Assembly (NCBI GenBank): GCA_963210315.1
Contig: OY723289.1
Location: 1,674,001 to 1,738,000 of the forward strand
Direction: 5' to 3'
Length of the DNA: 64,000 bases
Origin: Rhynchopus euleeides
Taxonomy: Eukaryota > Euglenozoa > Diplonemea > Diplonemida > Diplonemidae
In this document: piece after piece, positions 44,172 through 54,907 of the stretch
How the letters are laid out: the number at the start of each line of letters is the position of its first letter
Numbering within the stretch: position 1 is the first letter of the stretch
Notes under the pieces: generated by a model
What the model was told of the DNA's origin: nothing
Databases searched by the model: none
The model's input: only the letters and a program-made list of their open reading frames with translations
Program-made: the position numbers and the translations under genes

Positions 44172-46268
44172 AGCAGGGCTACACCGTGCAGGGGTATCGG
44201 GGAGATGGTTGCCCGCCCCTTCCCCCATAACGAGTGAAGGGTGATCATTCTTGTGCTCCCTTCTACTTCTATTTCACTACCCCCCCCTCCCCCTCTCCTG
44301 CCCCACTGACACAGAGAGTGAAGGGCTCCGCTCGTCCCCATCTCTCTTCCCCTGTATTGTTTACACATCTCATTTCTGGCCTTCCCCCGTCTGCAGCCTG
44401 CCTTGGTGGTTGCTTTGCGCTGCCAACCCCTTGTGTCTGATATCGTGTGTTTCGTTGTTGGCGGGATGCTTTGCAAGGCTTGGCTGCAGGGGGATCAGGG
44501 CAAACCCCCAGCTTCCGGTTCGAATGCCGAGGGGGGCTGTGCAGGGATACACCTTCTCTGCAAAGCCCTGTGCAGCGGAGGATGGGGAGGCGGCAGTGAT
44601 TGCCGAATACGCGTTGTCTTCAGAAATCCAAAATTTCATACGTGCATACGTATGTTACCGTATGGATAGGCATCTGCATCTGTCTGCCTGTATTCAGCGA
44701 GCACTGGGAGGGGTTTCTTTTTGTTCCGCACACTTGTGAGCAGAAAATGTCACTCCACCACAGCCAAACGGTGCTCCGCACACCACTAGCCTCCCCCATC
44801 ACAGGAGTTGAGGCATTTGTGTGTGGAAGCGTCAACGCATCACAAACAAAATACGGCGGCTGTACTGGAGTGACATTTTTCGTGTCGCACACTGCAGCTG
44901 TTTGGTTTGGGACTGAGTGCAGCGTATCCCGGGTGGCATGTCTTCAAAACAGGAATAGTGAGGGTGTCATGGTTCGACCAGCAGGAAGAATGGGGGTTGC
45001 CTGATGGTTGCCGTCTTGTCCGCCAGTAACGTTATGGGTCGTTGGAATACGACCCCCAAAAAACCGTACCCCGCCCGCAGCTGGAGGGCTATCCGCTGCA
45101 AGAAAAAGAAGAAAGGATTGGGTGCAATATCTGATCCTGCGATGAATCCAAAAAAATGAAAACGGGAAACGAAACACAACCACTACTCTGTCATGCGGTG
45201 CGCCTGGTCACTGCAGCGGCTTGCGTTCTGCCAGTTCTTTAGAAGGGTGTCTGATTTGGGCCCCGGATAAGAGGAAGGAGTGTTTGCTGTGCTGCGTGCA
45301 GATGGGTACCGGGATGGCATGGCCTGGTGTTCCTCTCAAAAGTGCAAGCCTTGTCTGCTGTGCCTCCTCCCCACTCCCGACCCGGATGCCCCCTGGAATT
45401 GTCATTTGCGTGCTTCTCTGCCATGTTGCGTTCAATGCAGGGTGTGGCTCCACGAGAGGCCTCTGTCGCAGAGGGTGGCTTTCAACCTGCTTTTCTGTCA
45501 CTGTGTCCGCACGATGCTGTCAAACCACCACATGTCCTGGTCCCGCACCCATCATGTGTCAGAGGGCCCCTATATTGGTGGGAGACGCTCAGGCTAGTCG
45601 ATACAGCAGCACAACGAGGGTGGCTTACAACCCTTGCAGACTATGAAGTGAGTGAAGTGGGTGAAGTGAGTGTAGTGCCGCGACACTGCGTAGTAACGAA
45701 ACATGCGGGTGTGTACTGGGGGGAGTCGGGGTCTGTATGTATCCTGCAGCTCCGTCTTGCCTTCTTGGCCACAGGAGAGATACCCAGCCGATGAAAATCA
45801 AAGCTGTTCTAGCCAGCACACTCTGGCATGGTCAAGCTAGAACACACGCGGCACTGATGAAAAGAGGTGGCCCCTGACACAAGCTGGAAACCATCTGTAC
45901 CCCTGATGTACCGTGACGTGACATGCAAACGCGACAACGAACCAGTGACCCCCCCCCCCCTCCCCCCGTAAAAAAGCACCCTTAACCCTTCCCACCTGCA
46001 ACCGCACGATGATGAATTTTCCTTTGTTTTTTGCTGAGACGCTACCGTTCGACTCGATGAGGTCGTATCGCGCTCATAAGTGTGACTAAACAGGGGTTTG
46101 TTGGAACGCAGACGCCCACTCTGTTGTGAACACAACTCCAGAGGCTACTGCCACTGAAGTGGTGTGAGTGGGATTGCCAGCTCAAGGCACAGGAAGGTTC
46201 CCAGGTGGCGCACCGAACCAAAAACACAACATGGAAATAAAACTCAAACGGGTGTTCATGACATCAGG
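44172..46268. other. Intergenic, no gene recognised except repeats
   Basis: A pyrimidine tract at 44261-44290 (CTTCTACTTCTATTTCACTA) resembles the start of the 48879-49081 repeat. One copy of the array module lies at 45461-45640. Nothing else is convincing; coding-like frames are short. Confidence 0.45.
45461..45640. repeat. Solitary copy of the 18.8-19.8 kb array module
   Basis: Part B at 45518-45589 matches the array copies, and TACAGCAGCACAACGAGGGT with TTACAACCCT follow as in the array. The left part is diverged (GAGGGTGGCTTTCAACCTGC). Confidence 0.9.
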
Positions 46269-46505
46269 ATATCACAAATATACTGAAGCTTCCGTCAGGT
46301 GATTGTGGGTGTCATCAAGGCGGTACTTTCAGAGTCCTGCCGATGATTCCGTGTGCCACATTGGTCGAAGTTGACTAGTAATGCAGGTATAATTAATTGC
46401 ATTTTACATAACCGACATATGACCGAGGAGATATTTGGCCGAAGTATGGTCACTCCTCAATTATTACGTCATACTGGTTTCGCCGCTTCAGTATATTTGT
46501 GATAT
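46269..46505. mobile_element. MITE with TA target site
   Basis: TCACAAATATACTGAAGC at 46271-46288 is exactly inverted at 46485-46502. TA lies on both outer sides, as in Tc1/mariner-type MITEs. The interior contains TCAAGGCGGTACTTTCAGAG, related to the 388-bp repeat in 31369-32787. It has no gene. Confidence 0.75.
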
Positions 46506-46570
46506 ATGTGTGCCATGCTGATCACGATACTGACTGGAGGGACACACACACACCGCACACGGGACAATGA

Positions 46571-46807
46571 AGAAAGAGGTCTCTTTTAAGGTGGTTGCGA
46601 CGCGGTGTCTGCGCGTGCTCATGGGATCACTACGGAGCCGTCGCCGGAGCCCTCCTCGTCTTCCTCTGCTGCGCTGGTGCCATCGCTGCCGTTGTCGGAG
46701 CGCGGGTCGGTGCGTTCGCGCACAACAATGTGGGCTTCCTCGTCATCCGCTGCAAGGAGATCCGCCTTTCCCGAGATCCTGTTGTCAGCTGTTCGCTGTT
46801 TCAGTGA
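46571..46807 (+). CDS. Coding-like fragment with a transmembrane helix (partial or relic exon)
   Basis: Open in frame from 46571 to a TGA at 46805-46807, with strong G/C third positions. It has one clear hydrophobic helix (YGAVAGALLVFLCCAGAIAA) followed by NNVGFLVIRCKEIR. It has no ATG. TTTTAAG just before would suit a splice acceptor. The end CGCTGCAAGGAGATCCGC is also part A of the array module, so the module may derive from this 3' coding end or vice versa. It may be the last exon of a membrane protein or a relic. Confidence 0.3.
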   Translation, partial: RKRSLLRWLRRGVCACSWDHYGAVAGALLVFLCCAGAIAAVVGARVGAFAHNNVGFLVIRCKEIRLSRDPVVSCSLFQ

Positions 46808-46879
46808 TGTCAAACCACCACATGTCCTGGTCCCGCACCCATCATGTGTCAGAGGGCCCCTATATTGGTGGGAGACGCT
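46743..46879. repeat. Array-type module immediately upstream of the Ubl-DUF4116 gene
   Basis: Parts A and B as in 18765-19757. Part B (46808-46879) shows no change from the array copies. It ends 82 nt before the ATG at 46962, followed by TTGCTGCTG and a C-tract with CTCCAG. Confidence 0.9.
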
Positions 46880-46934
46880 TGCTGCTGCTGTATTCCAGAA
46901 CAGACCCCCCCCTTTCCCCCACCACCACCACCAC

Positions 46935-46947
46935 CACCCTCCTCCAG
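46935..46947 (+). promoter_or_regulatory. Candidate splice acceptor (cis or trans) before 46962
   Basis: A long C/A-rich and pyrimidine tract ends CCCTCCTCCAG at 46947, 14 nt before the ATG. The position and shape fit an acceptor for a spliced leader or a 5'-UTR intron. Confidence 0.35.
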
Positions 46948-46961
46948 ACACACCCTCCACC

Positions 46962-48215
46962 ATGGAGATCTTCGTGCGCAACGGCTGCACAGGGGAGGAG
47001 TTTCCCTACAGCGTGCCACACGAAGAGACCTTCCGCCTGCTGAAGCTGCGCATCGCAGGCGACGGGGTCGTGCCATGGGACGTGCGCGACATGACCCTCC
47101 TGCACGACGGCGAAGTGGTGGGGGCCGACAAACTGGAGCCTATCTCTGACACCCCCATACAGGACGGGGACACCCTGGTGGCGCAATACTGCTGCAAACG
47201 CATGCTGGCACGCCTCCGCTGCGAGGGCATCGATGCCTACATGAACATGCCCGAATGGATGCAGCTGATCCCAGAGATGGCACGCGAGGCTGTGGAGCAT
47301 GGGTCCCTTTCTGCCATCCCAGAGGCGCTGTGCGACACACGCAGCCTGGTCCTCGCTGCGGTGCGCAGCTTCCCCTGCGGGTTCGAATACGCCTCAGAGC
47401 GCCTGAGGGACGACGCACGCATCGCAAAAATTTCCCTCCGCTCCGATGGCAACCTCCTGCGCCACTGCAGCGCGAGGCTGCGCGGAGACCGCGACATCGT
47501 GCTGGTGGCACACAAGCAGACACCATCTGCCCTTCGTTTTGCTTCCGAAGCCATCCGCTCCGATATTGCCGCCTTTGAACCGCTCGTTGCCTCAGACCAC
47601 CGCTCCCTCCAGTTTGCCAACATGAGCCTGCGTGACTGCGCCTCCTCCGCCGAGAAGTTGCTGCGTGCCAATCCGCGCTGCATCGCCTACATCACGCCCC
47701 GCCTGGCGGGGCGCCGCGAGCTGGCAGACATTGCCCTGCGCAAGGACCCCTGCCTGCTGGTGCACCTCCCGGATGCGCTGCGCGACGACAAGCAGTATGC
47801 GCTGCCCTACATCGCAAAGAAGGGCATGGCCCTCGAGGGCGCCTCCCCTGCGCTCAGGGATGACCGTGACGTGGTGGCGGCGGCGGTGAGGCGCACGGGG
47901 CCTGCGCTGCAGTTTGCCTCGCCTCGCCTGCGGGCGGATGCGGATCTGGTGCTGCTGGCGGCGCAGAGGTCGGTCAACGCGTTGCACTCCGCGTCGCCCG
48001 ATCTCCTGGCTGACCCGGCCTTTGTGCGGCGTGCCGTGGCTGTGTCGTACCAGACCTTGGGCTTCGCAGACGCCCGCCTCCTCGGCGACCCCGCCTTCAT
48101 CGCCGCCGCCTGCTCTGACGATCCCCGCGCCTTCGTTTTTGCAGCCCTTGAGGTCACCGCTTCCTTCCCTGACGTCAAGACCCTCCTGGAATCCCACAGC
48201 CTATCGCAGGCCTGA
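46962..48215 (+). CDS. Ubiquitin-like domain plus DUF4116 repeat protein
   Basis: 417 residues. Positions 1-78 read as a ubiquitin-like fold: MEIFVRNGCTGEEFPYSV at the start, an LKLRIAG helix, and the later DMTLLHDGEVV, DTPIQDGDTLVAQY blocks that mirror ubiquitin beta strands. There is no terminal GG, so it is a domain rather than a conjugatable tag. From about 120 to 400 come eleven or so degenerate units of roughly 24 residues with the pattern LRDDxxIVxxAxxxxPxALxFAS, typical of DUF4116 repeats. The start is placed after the acceptor-like CTCCAG. The neighbour at 49809 has the same order of domains, so the two are probably distant tandem paralogues. The function of DUF4116 is unknown; a protein-interaction role tied to ubiquitin-like signalling is inference. 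Confidence 0.75.
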   Translation: MEIFVRNGCTGEEFPYSVPHEETFRLLKLRIAGDGVVPWDVRDMTLLHDGEVVGADKLEPISDTPIQDGDTLVAQYCCKRMLARLRCEGIDAYMNMPEWMQLIPEMAREAVEHGSLSAIPEALCDTRSLVLAAVRSFPCGFEYASERLRDDARIAKISLRSDGNLLRHCSARLRGDRDIVLVAHKQTPSALRFASEAIRSDIAAFEPLVASDHRSLQFANMSLRDCASSAEKLLRANPRCIAYITPRLAGRRELADIALRKDPCLLVHLPDALRDDKQYALPYIAKKGMALEGASPALRDDRDVVAAAVRRTGPALQFASPRLRADADLVLLAAQRSVNALHSASPDLLADPAFVRRAVAVSYQTLGFADARLLGDPAFIAAACSDDPRAFVFAALEVTASFPDVKTLLESHSLSQA

Positions 48216-48310
48216 CGTTGCCCCTGCCTTGCACGCCTTCTTCTTATGTGTCTGGCTGGGTGGGGGAAGCATTCAATAAGTTGTTGTCACAGCAGGTTTG
48301 CAGAAAATTT
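48216..48310. other. Short 3' flank
   Basis: No feature seen except TGTGTCTGGCTGGGTGG. It runs into the MITE. Confidence 0.4.
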
Positions 48311-48875
48311 GGGTGAGTCACTGACCTAAAACAAGCCGCCTTTTTGGCGTCGCCCAGCACTCGCACCACCGTCGACCACCGTCGCCCACTCTCGCCCAAA
48401 TTGGCTGTTTTCTGGTGGGGTTTGTACTGTACTTGGGCATTACGCCCTCTTGTGTCCCACCACTTCCTCCTGGACCAGCCACAGCCGATCCAATCAAACG
48501 AAGTATACCCATCGATCCCACCAAACCGCGGCAGCACTGGGTCTGGAGGCAGCGGTCGCAAGGTTTTGACGCAACGCAACCCTCCAGGATTTGGGCCCAC
48601 CCTCACGTCACCTGCAAAAGTGCCTGAATCAGACCTGTACTTCATGGGTGAAGTTTGGCACCACCACAATGACCCCACCACGATCCGCCCGGATTCCGAA
48701 AAGTGCAGTGGAAGGGGAAAATGACGAGCGAGCGGCGAACCTACCAGGGGGCCCAGGTTGACCCACCACCCGCCCGCCCACCGTCGGTCACCGTCGCCCG
48801 CATTCGCCCGCCCTCGCCCACGCTCGCCCACCCTCGCCCAGAGGCGGCTTGTTTTAGGTCATGAGTCGTCCACCC
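48311..48875. mobile_element. 565-bp MITE with about 30-bp inverted ends
   Basis: GGGTGAGTCACTGACC followed by TAAAACAAGCCGCC is inverted as GGCGGCTTGTTTTAGGTCAT then GAGTCGTCCACCC. Inside each end are tandem TCGCCCACCG-type decamers. It has no gene. A 17-bp GGGTGAGTCGTCCACCC at 37585-37601 looks like the two termini joined. Confidence 0.7.
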
Positions 48876-48878
48876 GAG

Positions 48879-49081
48879 GAAATACCTTCTACTTCTATTT
48901 CAATACCCCTCCCCAGCAGGAACCCAGAGAGCCAGCCCTAGCCAAATGGCACCTTTCCTGTATGTCCTTCTCCGACGTGCCTGTCAGAATAGCCCGCCTC
49001 CCCCCACACCCCACACCCACATCTGATACTACGCTGCGCATCCGGGAGGGGAAAGTACTAGAGTACACCGCAGTCTCCCTC
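48879..49081. repeat. 203-bp repeat, copy 1 (copy 2 at 55604-55799)
   Basis: About 97 percent identical to 55604-55799, apart from a 7-bp length difference and a few substitutions. It starts with a pyrimidine tract ending CCCCTCCCCAG. Both copies lie upstream of a gene (49809 and 55977). Confidence 0.9.
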
Positions 49082-49808
49082 ACCCCCCACCCCTCCCTCC
49101 CTCCCTGCCCCCTACCCCAACCCCCCTCCCCTAAACACCACCTGATCACCACTTCTGGGGAGACGGGCGAGACCGGTGCCTGAGGCGATGGCGATGAGGC
49201 TGTTGTCTCGCGGTTGCCCTTCGTGGCAGTGGAGGAACACATGCCGTACACTTTGAACAGCGAACACGTCGCAGATGTCTGCGAACACCCCTTCTGGGAG
49301 GAGGAACCTTGATTTTGCAATATATTATTCTGATATCAGCGAGCAGTTCGCAAGCAGTTGGTGGTTCCCCTCGCCCCCGAAGTGGCACAGCGATGTATGT
49401 GCAACAATGCACAACAACGTGAAGGGTTTGGCATACCGATACCGATGCGTGGCGGTCTCCCACCGACCCATCGTCTGTGGAGCATTCCCCGCATTCCGTC
49501 CATTTTTCGCCTCACGAGCTCGGCTTCCACTGCACGACGTAGGATCTGCAGGCGTGTAACGTTTTTCAGCTCGCCGTCCAGCGCGGCGTACAGGCTAGTG
49601 TAGTTGCGGTGCTTCTTGCGGTGCGGAATGACAGCGCTGTGTGTGGGACCACAGGGCGAGGTACTTGTTGTCCCCGACCCACTCGATTTTGTTTTATTGA
49701 CCGCATCAGCCGTGTTGGCCGTTGTGTCCCACAGGTCAGCCTTGCACACTGCACTCCTCTCCCTCAACCACAGGTGTGAACACGACAGCCTTTGCCACGA
49801 GGGAGGGC
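49082..49808. promoter_or_regulatory. Upstream region of the DUF4116 repeat gene
   Basis: C-rich stretch (49082-49140) followed by mixed sequence, then a pyrimidine tract ending CCTCAACCACAG at 49773, 36 nt before the ATG. No separate gene is supported. Confidence 0.4.
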
Positions 49809-51260
49809 ATGTTGGTGTTCCTGGCTGACAGGAGGACCGGTGACCAGCATGCCGCTGACATCGGGATCAACGACACGCTGGATATGTTAAAGGAGCTTGC
49901 ACTGCAGGTGTTTCCCAACTTTGTTGGTGTGGAAGTGGCTGGCCTGCAGCTGTCGGTGGGGGGCGAGGTCTTGTGTGGCGCTGGGCCTCTGAGCAGTGGT
50001 GCAGCTGTCGCAGATAGGTGCACAGTGGATGTCGACCTGGTGTGCCAGCACCACCTGGATGACCTGCACAGCGGTCGCAAGGATGTGTGTGAGGTTCCGC
50101 TGTGGGTGTCGAACAAGGCGGATCTTCTCGAAGCTCTTAGGCGCATGCCGTGGCAACTTGGATCCGCGCATATCACGGTCAAAACCAATCGTGAGATCAA
50201 TCTTGCTGCTGTGCAACAGGATGGTCGGGCCTTGGAATTCGTCGACGACTCCCTGAAGGCCGATCGTGAAATCAATCTCGCAGCTGTGCAACAGTCAGGC
50301 TGGGAGTTGTATCACGTCCACGACTCCCTGAAAGCCGAACGTGAGTTTAATCTTGCAGCGGTGCAACAGCAAGGCTGTGCCTTGCAACACGTGCACGACT
50401 CCCTGAAGGCCGATCGTGAAATCAATCTTGCAGCTGTGCAACAGGAAGGCTTCGCCTTGATTTACGTGCATCACTCCCTGAAGGCCGACCGTGAACTCAA
50501 TATCGCAGCTGTGCAACGTGCTGGTCGGGCCTTGCAACACGTGCACTCATCCCTGAAGGCCGACCATGAAATCAATCTCGCAGCTGTGCAACAGGATGCC
50601 TGTGCCTTGCAACACGTGCACCACTCCCTGCAGGCCGACCGTGAAATCAATTTTGCAGCTGTGCAACAGGACGGTCGGGCCTTCGAATACGTCGGCGACT
50701 CCCTGAAGGCCGACCGTGAAATCACCCTTGCTGCTGTGCAACAGAATGGTTGGGCCTTGGAATACGTCGGAGACTCCCTGAAGGCCGACCGTGAAATCAA
50801 CCTTGCTGCTGTGCAACAGCATGGTTGGGCCTTGCGGTACGTCCACCACTCCCTGAAGGCCGACCGTGAACTCAATATCGCAGCTGTGCAACGTGCTGGT
50901 CGGGCCTTGATTTACGTGCACTCATCCCTGAAGGCCGACCATGAAATCAATCTCGCAGCTGTGCAACAGGATGGCCGTGCCTTGCAACTCGTGCACCACT
51001 CCCTGCAGGCCGACCGTGAAATCAACCTTGCTGCTGTGCAACAGCATGGTTGGTCCTTGCGGTACGTCCACCACTCCCTGAAGGCCGCCCGTGAAATTAA
51101 TCTTGCAGCTGGGCCAGAGTCCGCTGGCGTGTACGGCTCCGGATCCCTGGAGGCGCAGTTCCAACAGATGCAGCAGCCGGGGATGCCCCCGCAAATGCAG
51201 CAGATGCCGATGGGGCCTCCTCCTGGCGCCGGGATGCCTCCCATCTGGCGGCACAGATGA
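49809..51260 (+). CDS. Ubiquitin-like N-terminus plus 12 near-identical DUF4116 repeats
   Basis: 483 residues. The N-terminus (MLVFLADRRTG, then NDTLDMLKELALQVFP and LQLSVGGEVL) has a ubiquitin-like pattern. From about 125 to 436 there are twelve complete units of 24 residues and a truncated thirteenth. The consensus is SLKADREINLAAVQQxG, then xALxYVHH, a clear DUF4116 signature. The 72-nt units are very similar, with groups 5-6 and 10-11, and 9 and 12, matching best, indicating recent duplication or gene conversion. The tail is Gln/Met/Pro-rich (QMQQMPMGPPPGAGMPP), possibly disordered. ATG 49809 was chosen because it starts the ubiquitin-like strand just after the acceptor-like CCACAG; upstream codons in frame have no ATG. 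It shares its architecture with 46962-48215. Molecular function is unknown. Confidence 0.78.
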   Translation: MLVFLADRRTGDQHAADIGINDTLDMLKELALQVFPNFVGVEVAGLQLSVGGEVLCGAGPLSSGAAVADRCTVDVDLVCQHHLDDLHSGRKDVCEVPLWVSNKADLLEALRRMPWQLGSAHITVKTNREINLAAVQQDGRALEFVDDSLKADREINLAAVQQSGWELYHVHDSLKAEREFNLAAVQQQGCALQHVHDSLKADREINLAAVQQEGFALIYVHHSLKADRELNIAAVQRAGRALQHVHSSLKADHEINLAAVQQDACALQHVHHSLQADREINFAAVQQDGRAFEYVGDSLKADREITLAAVQQNGWALEYVGDSLKADREINLAAVQQHGWALRYVHHSLKADRELNIAAVQRAGRALIYVHSSLKADHEINLAAVQQDGRALQLVHHSLQADREINLAAVQQHGWSLRYVHHSLKAAREINLAAGPESAGVYGSGSLEAQFQQMQQPGMPPQMQQMPMGPPPGAGMPPIWRHR

Positions 51261-52085
51261 TCCAGATGGAGACGACGTTCTACAGGAGGCTAGAGGGCGC
51301 GTCAGAAGGATACGATGCCTGTCCCTGACTGTGCTGAGGTGTGACCTCCTACAGAGAGCTGGTGTGCAAGAAGAGGAGAACGGGGTTGGGGGTGTACTGT
51401 GACTCGACCACCGCACTTTCGCACTTTCAGGGCGATCGGGATCAGCTCGTGACTTCGACAGGTCCTGCCCCAACCCTTCCTCCCTCCCTTCCCTCCCTTC
51501 CCTCCCCAGATCACGGCCTTCAAGGGGCTCATGATGTCTGGTGTTGCCCGAAAGCCCCGAATTGCGCAGTTCGTACACCTATACTGGCGGACCGTGACAA
51601 AAAATATTTTTCTTGGAGTTGTGCTAACAACGCAGGAAGCTTTGCTATGCAGATCATGCAGGACACACCACACCCGCAGCAGGCGTGTGGGGTGTTCTCG
51701 CGATCGACGAATACCCGCTGGTTCTTCTCTCCCTTTTCTGATTTGCAGACGCAAAGTTTCCCTTTTGTGTTTTCGAGGTCTGCAAGTCGAGTCTCAGTGT
51801 CACCCCCCTCGAGGGCCCAGGGCCGAGGGGGGGTGCCATTCTTCAGCTGCTACACAGGGCAACCGTTGAAGAATGTCACCCCCCCTCCGTACAGGGTGGC
51901 TGTTGGAGAATGTCACCCCCCAAGCGGAGGCCGAGGGGGGGTGACATTCTCTCGGAGTACCCTAGGTACGACGCCTTTTTTTCGAGCGCTCGAAGAGATT
52001 TTTCCCGACCGCTCGGTTTTTTTTACTAGTTACGAGCGCATACTTGTGGAACGGTCTTGACGACGGGATGTGGTTTTTCGGGCAG
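51261..52085. other. Intergenic with short GTGACATTCT repeats
   Basis: No gene. At 51793-51958 there are alternating copies of GTCACCCCCC and CGAGGGGGGGTG in both senses, joined by GAAGAATG / GGAGAATG, which look like stacked short MITE ends. CTAGTTACGAGCG at 52026-52038 is shared with the 55341 and 58858 repeats. Confidence 0.45.
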
Positions 52086-53354
52086 GAAAAAACGCCGTGA
52101 AAAAAAAGGGAAAAATTTTCACGCCGTGAAAATGTATGAAAATTTTTTAGGTGGGGCGCAACGCCGTGAAATATAGGAAACAATTACCGTTGGGTTTCCT
52201 GGCTTGTTGGAGCACTCATCAAAGCAGCATACGTCCTTATCTTGTCCGTCGGGGGGTTGCACTCACCACACGGAACCACCCTGTTGCGTCACACCTGCAA
52301 CCACTCTAATGCAATTTAGGGCACACTGTGCAGTCGTTGTATCCCAGATGCTGACGCCTCCAGATAGGAGGCCAACGACACAGAGTCGCCGTGACCCATG
52401 GCTGCCTGAAGGTGGCTCCACTCCTTCAACACAACCTGGCACAAGGGGGGTACGATCGGGTGAAGTTGCGGGCCTCTGCGGAAGCGCAGAGATTGACCCA
52501 TTGGAGGTACTCCAAGAGCACTTCGCTGTGTCCAATGTTTATAGAAGTTCGCTGCATGCCCCTCACTGAGGGGCCTGCTGCGAACATGGCAGACCGAAGG
52601 GATGCTGTCAGCAGAAGATGGAAGACTCCACTGGTCTCCTTCGCGAGCCGCTGTCTGAAGGAAACAAAGTGCATGTGCGACTGAGATCAACCCAGTGAGG
52701 AAACGCCCCCCTGTTTCCAGAAGGGACGTAAGGTCATGGAAAAGCAAAGCTTCCGAAACTGGAGGACGTCAATCGCGGTGTGTCCCTCCTGGTGGCTGAA
52801 GATCCACAACTCGGGTTTCCCAAGGGCCCCAAAAGGGCACATAAAACCGACACCCCCAAGGGGTTAAACTACGAACGTACTACGAAATATGGGGGCTTCT
52901 GCTACACTAAGTATCAGGCGTCGTACGATTTTTTCCCCCTCCCCCGTGGGTGGCCCTGAGTTGTAGCGTTTCAGGGTGACTCGCACCGTCAGAAACGAGG
53001 AAAAGGGGCTGCTGAAGGAGGAGACAAAAGAGAGGAACGCTCTTATGACAGGGGATATGCATGAGAGGGATACACTCCGTGCAACTCCATGGCAGCCCCA
53101 CGCCCCCCGGCAACATACACCGTCTTGACAGAACCCATCTAGCTCACACAATACCACGTAAATCATCAAAATCAGCAGCATGTTGGGGAAGGGGGCCTGG
53201 GATTGCCCCCGACGTGGAGCGGGACGACCACCGCCAAGCCACGGCCCGCCGACCCGCGTACTGCAGTACACCAGTCAACAAGACTGACACAGGTGAGCAA
53301 CACAGCCACCATTCGCCTCGGCTGATCACGTGGATCATGTTGGCGTGTGGCGTA

Positions 53355-53522
53355 GCTCTCAGTGACTCGGTCAAATTGACTGACTGACTCCGACTGACTC
53401 TGACCCAGAAGTTGTCTGTGGGTCAGTGTCAGTCGGAGTCAGTCAGTACAATAGCCCCCAGACAACTTTTCGATCAGAGTCAATCAGAGTTAGTCAGTCA
53501 ATTTGACCGAGTCACTGAGAGC
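53355..53522. mobile_element. 168-bp palindromic MITE with TA target
   Basis: GCTCTCAGTGACTCGGTCAA at the left is inverted as TTGACCGAGTCACTGAGAGC at the right, with TA just outside both ends. The stem is rich in GACTGACTCC / GGAGTCAGTC. The whole unit could fold as one hairpin. Non-coding. Confidence 0.8.
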
Positions 53523-54825
53523 TATGCGTGTGGAATTAAGGTGGTGTTGCAAAGGTATTACGAACCTGGCGTGTTCAGGAGTGACCGTCTGAGGCCAAAA
53601 CTGGCACTGCTCGCTGACCTGTATCTGTTCCAAGGCTGCTTGGGGCAAGATCAGCGGTTCTGTTCATTTTATTCTACGGGCTCTGAGCACAAGGAACATG
53701 AACAACAACAATTCTGATCAACAAACCACGCACTGGGCACCAGGCTGGTTGCTGTGCTGGCGGAATGGACTGTACGTGACTTCTAGGCCTGTGGCATCAG
53801 GAAGTCGAGGAGGGTTGCCACCGCACTGTTCGTGGCGCTCGGCGCTGCTGGGGGATCGCCAACAAGGCGCCTCTTTGCTAGGGGGATTGAGCTGGCTGCC
53901 TGAGCAGCCGGCTTCTTGGCAGCCTTCTTTGCTGCGGCCTGTTGCGACATGTGACGACACCTCCTTGCGTTGTCACATCTCCATTCCCTGGAGTCATGTA
54001 CCGAATGGGTTCCTCTCTCGCTCGCGCCATCCTCAGGACGTCTGTTTGCTGCATCGCACCCTGGGCTAGTTGGGTCACCTCAAACATTGAAGGCACCCCC
54101 TCAAAAATACACCCCAAAAAAAACTTTCTTGCATCCCCGGCACTTTCTTGCACGTACTCCTGGAGCACTTTTTTTGCACTTCAGGGCCGTTTTTCTGCAT
54201 GCAGATATCTCCAGGACTGCCAGGAGTGCAGGAAAAAGCTCCCGTAGTGCAGTTTGGGGATTGCCGCAGAACTCCACGGAAGTGGGAGCCACTCACGGGA
54301 TTGCCCGTTCTGGTGAAGTCTAGGAGATCTCACGCCCCACTTTTTGCCTGCCGAATTCGCATTGTGTGCGGGACCTGCTGAACACTGTACGGCCCAGTCC
54401 ACACTGTCAGCCACAGAAACAGCCTGGATCTGGCTGTGGCTGATTCTGTGGCCCAGTGTGGGCTGTTCTCACGTCCCTTCGGGACGTGACACAGTCTGAC
54501 ACCAGTGACAGACACCCAGATCCGACCGCTCCCACACATCCAGCCAGACTGTCAGGCTCAACCCACCCACACTCATATCCGGCCCAGTGTGCCGTGTATA
54601 GGTGGATTCGGGCCATCTGCAGGTTCAACACCCACACACAGCCACAGTTGCTGTCTCAGCCCACACGCACCCAGATCTGGCGTGTCTGGGTGTGTCCGTG
54701 CCAATCTGGGACGTTCCCGCCACCTCTTGGGTGAACCAGCAGAACCTGGTACTGGCTGGTCTGACCAAGTCCGAGGCAGAACAGTCCCGTCGTGCTGTGC
54801 TCGAAAGTGCCGGGTGATGGCAAGA

Positions 54826-54907
54826 ACCCATCATCTACACCCCGTGTCGGCCTCAACTGCACCCTCGAGCAGGAAAAAAAGGCCTCGGGCCTCCGGCCCT
54901 CGGACTA
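54826..54907. repeat. Dispersed repeat, copy at 39803-39880
   Basis: CGTGTCGGCCTCAACTGCAC and GGCCTCGGGCCTCCGGCCCT match the copy in the 38926-40916 element. Confidence 0.8.

Noticed and set aside
44510-44545. tRNA T-loop-like GGTTCGAATGCC
   Set aside because: No matching acceptor stem, D-arm or anticodon arm could be drawn around it.
46605-46961. In-frame extension upstream of the Ubl-DUF4116 gene
   Set aside because: It crosses the dispersed module and a C/A-rich tract, gives poly-His/Pro peptide and lacks homology. The ubiquitin-like strand starts exactly at the ATG at 46962.
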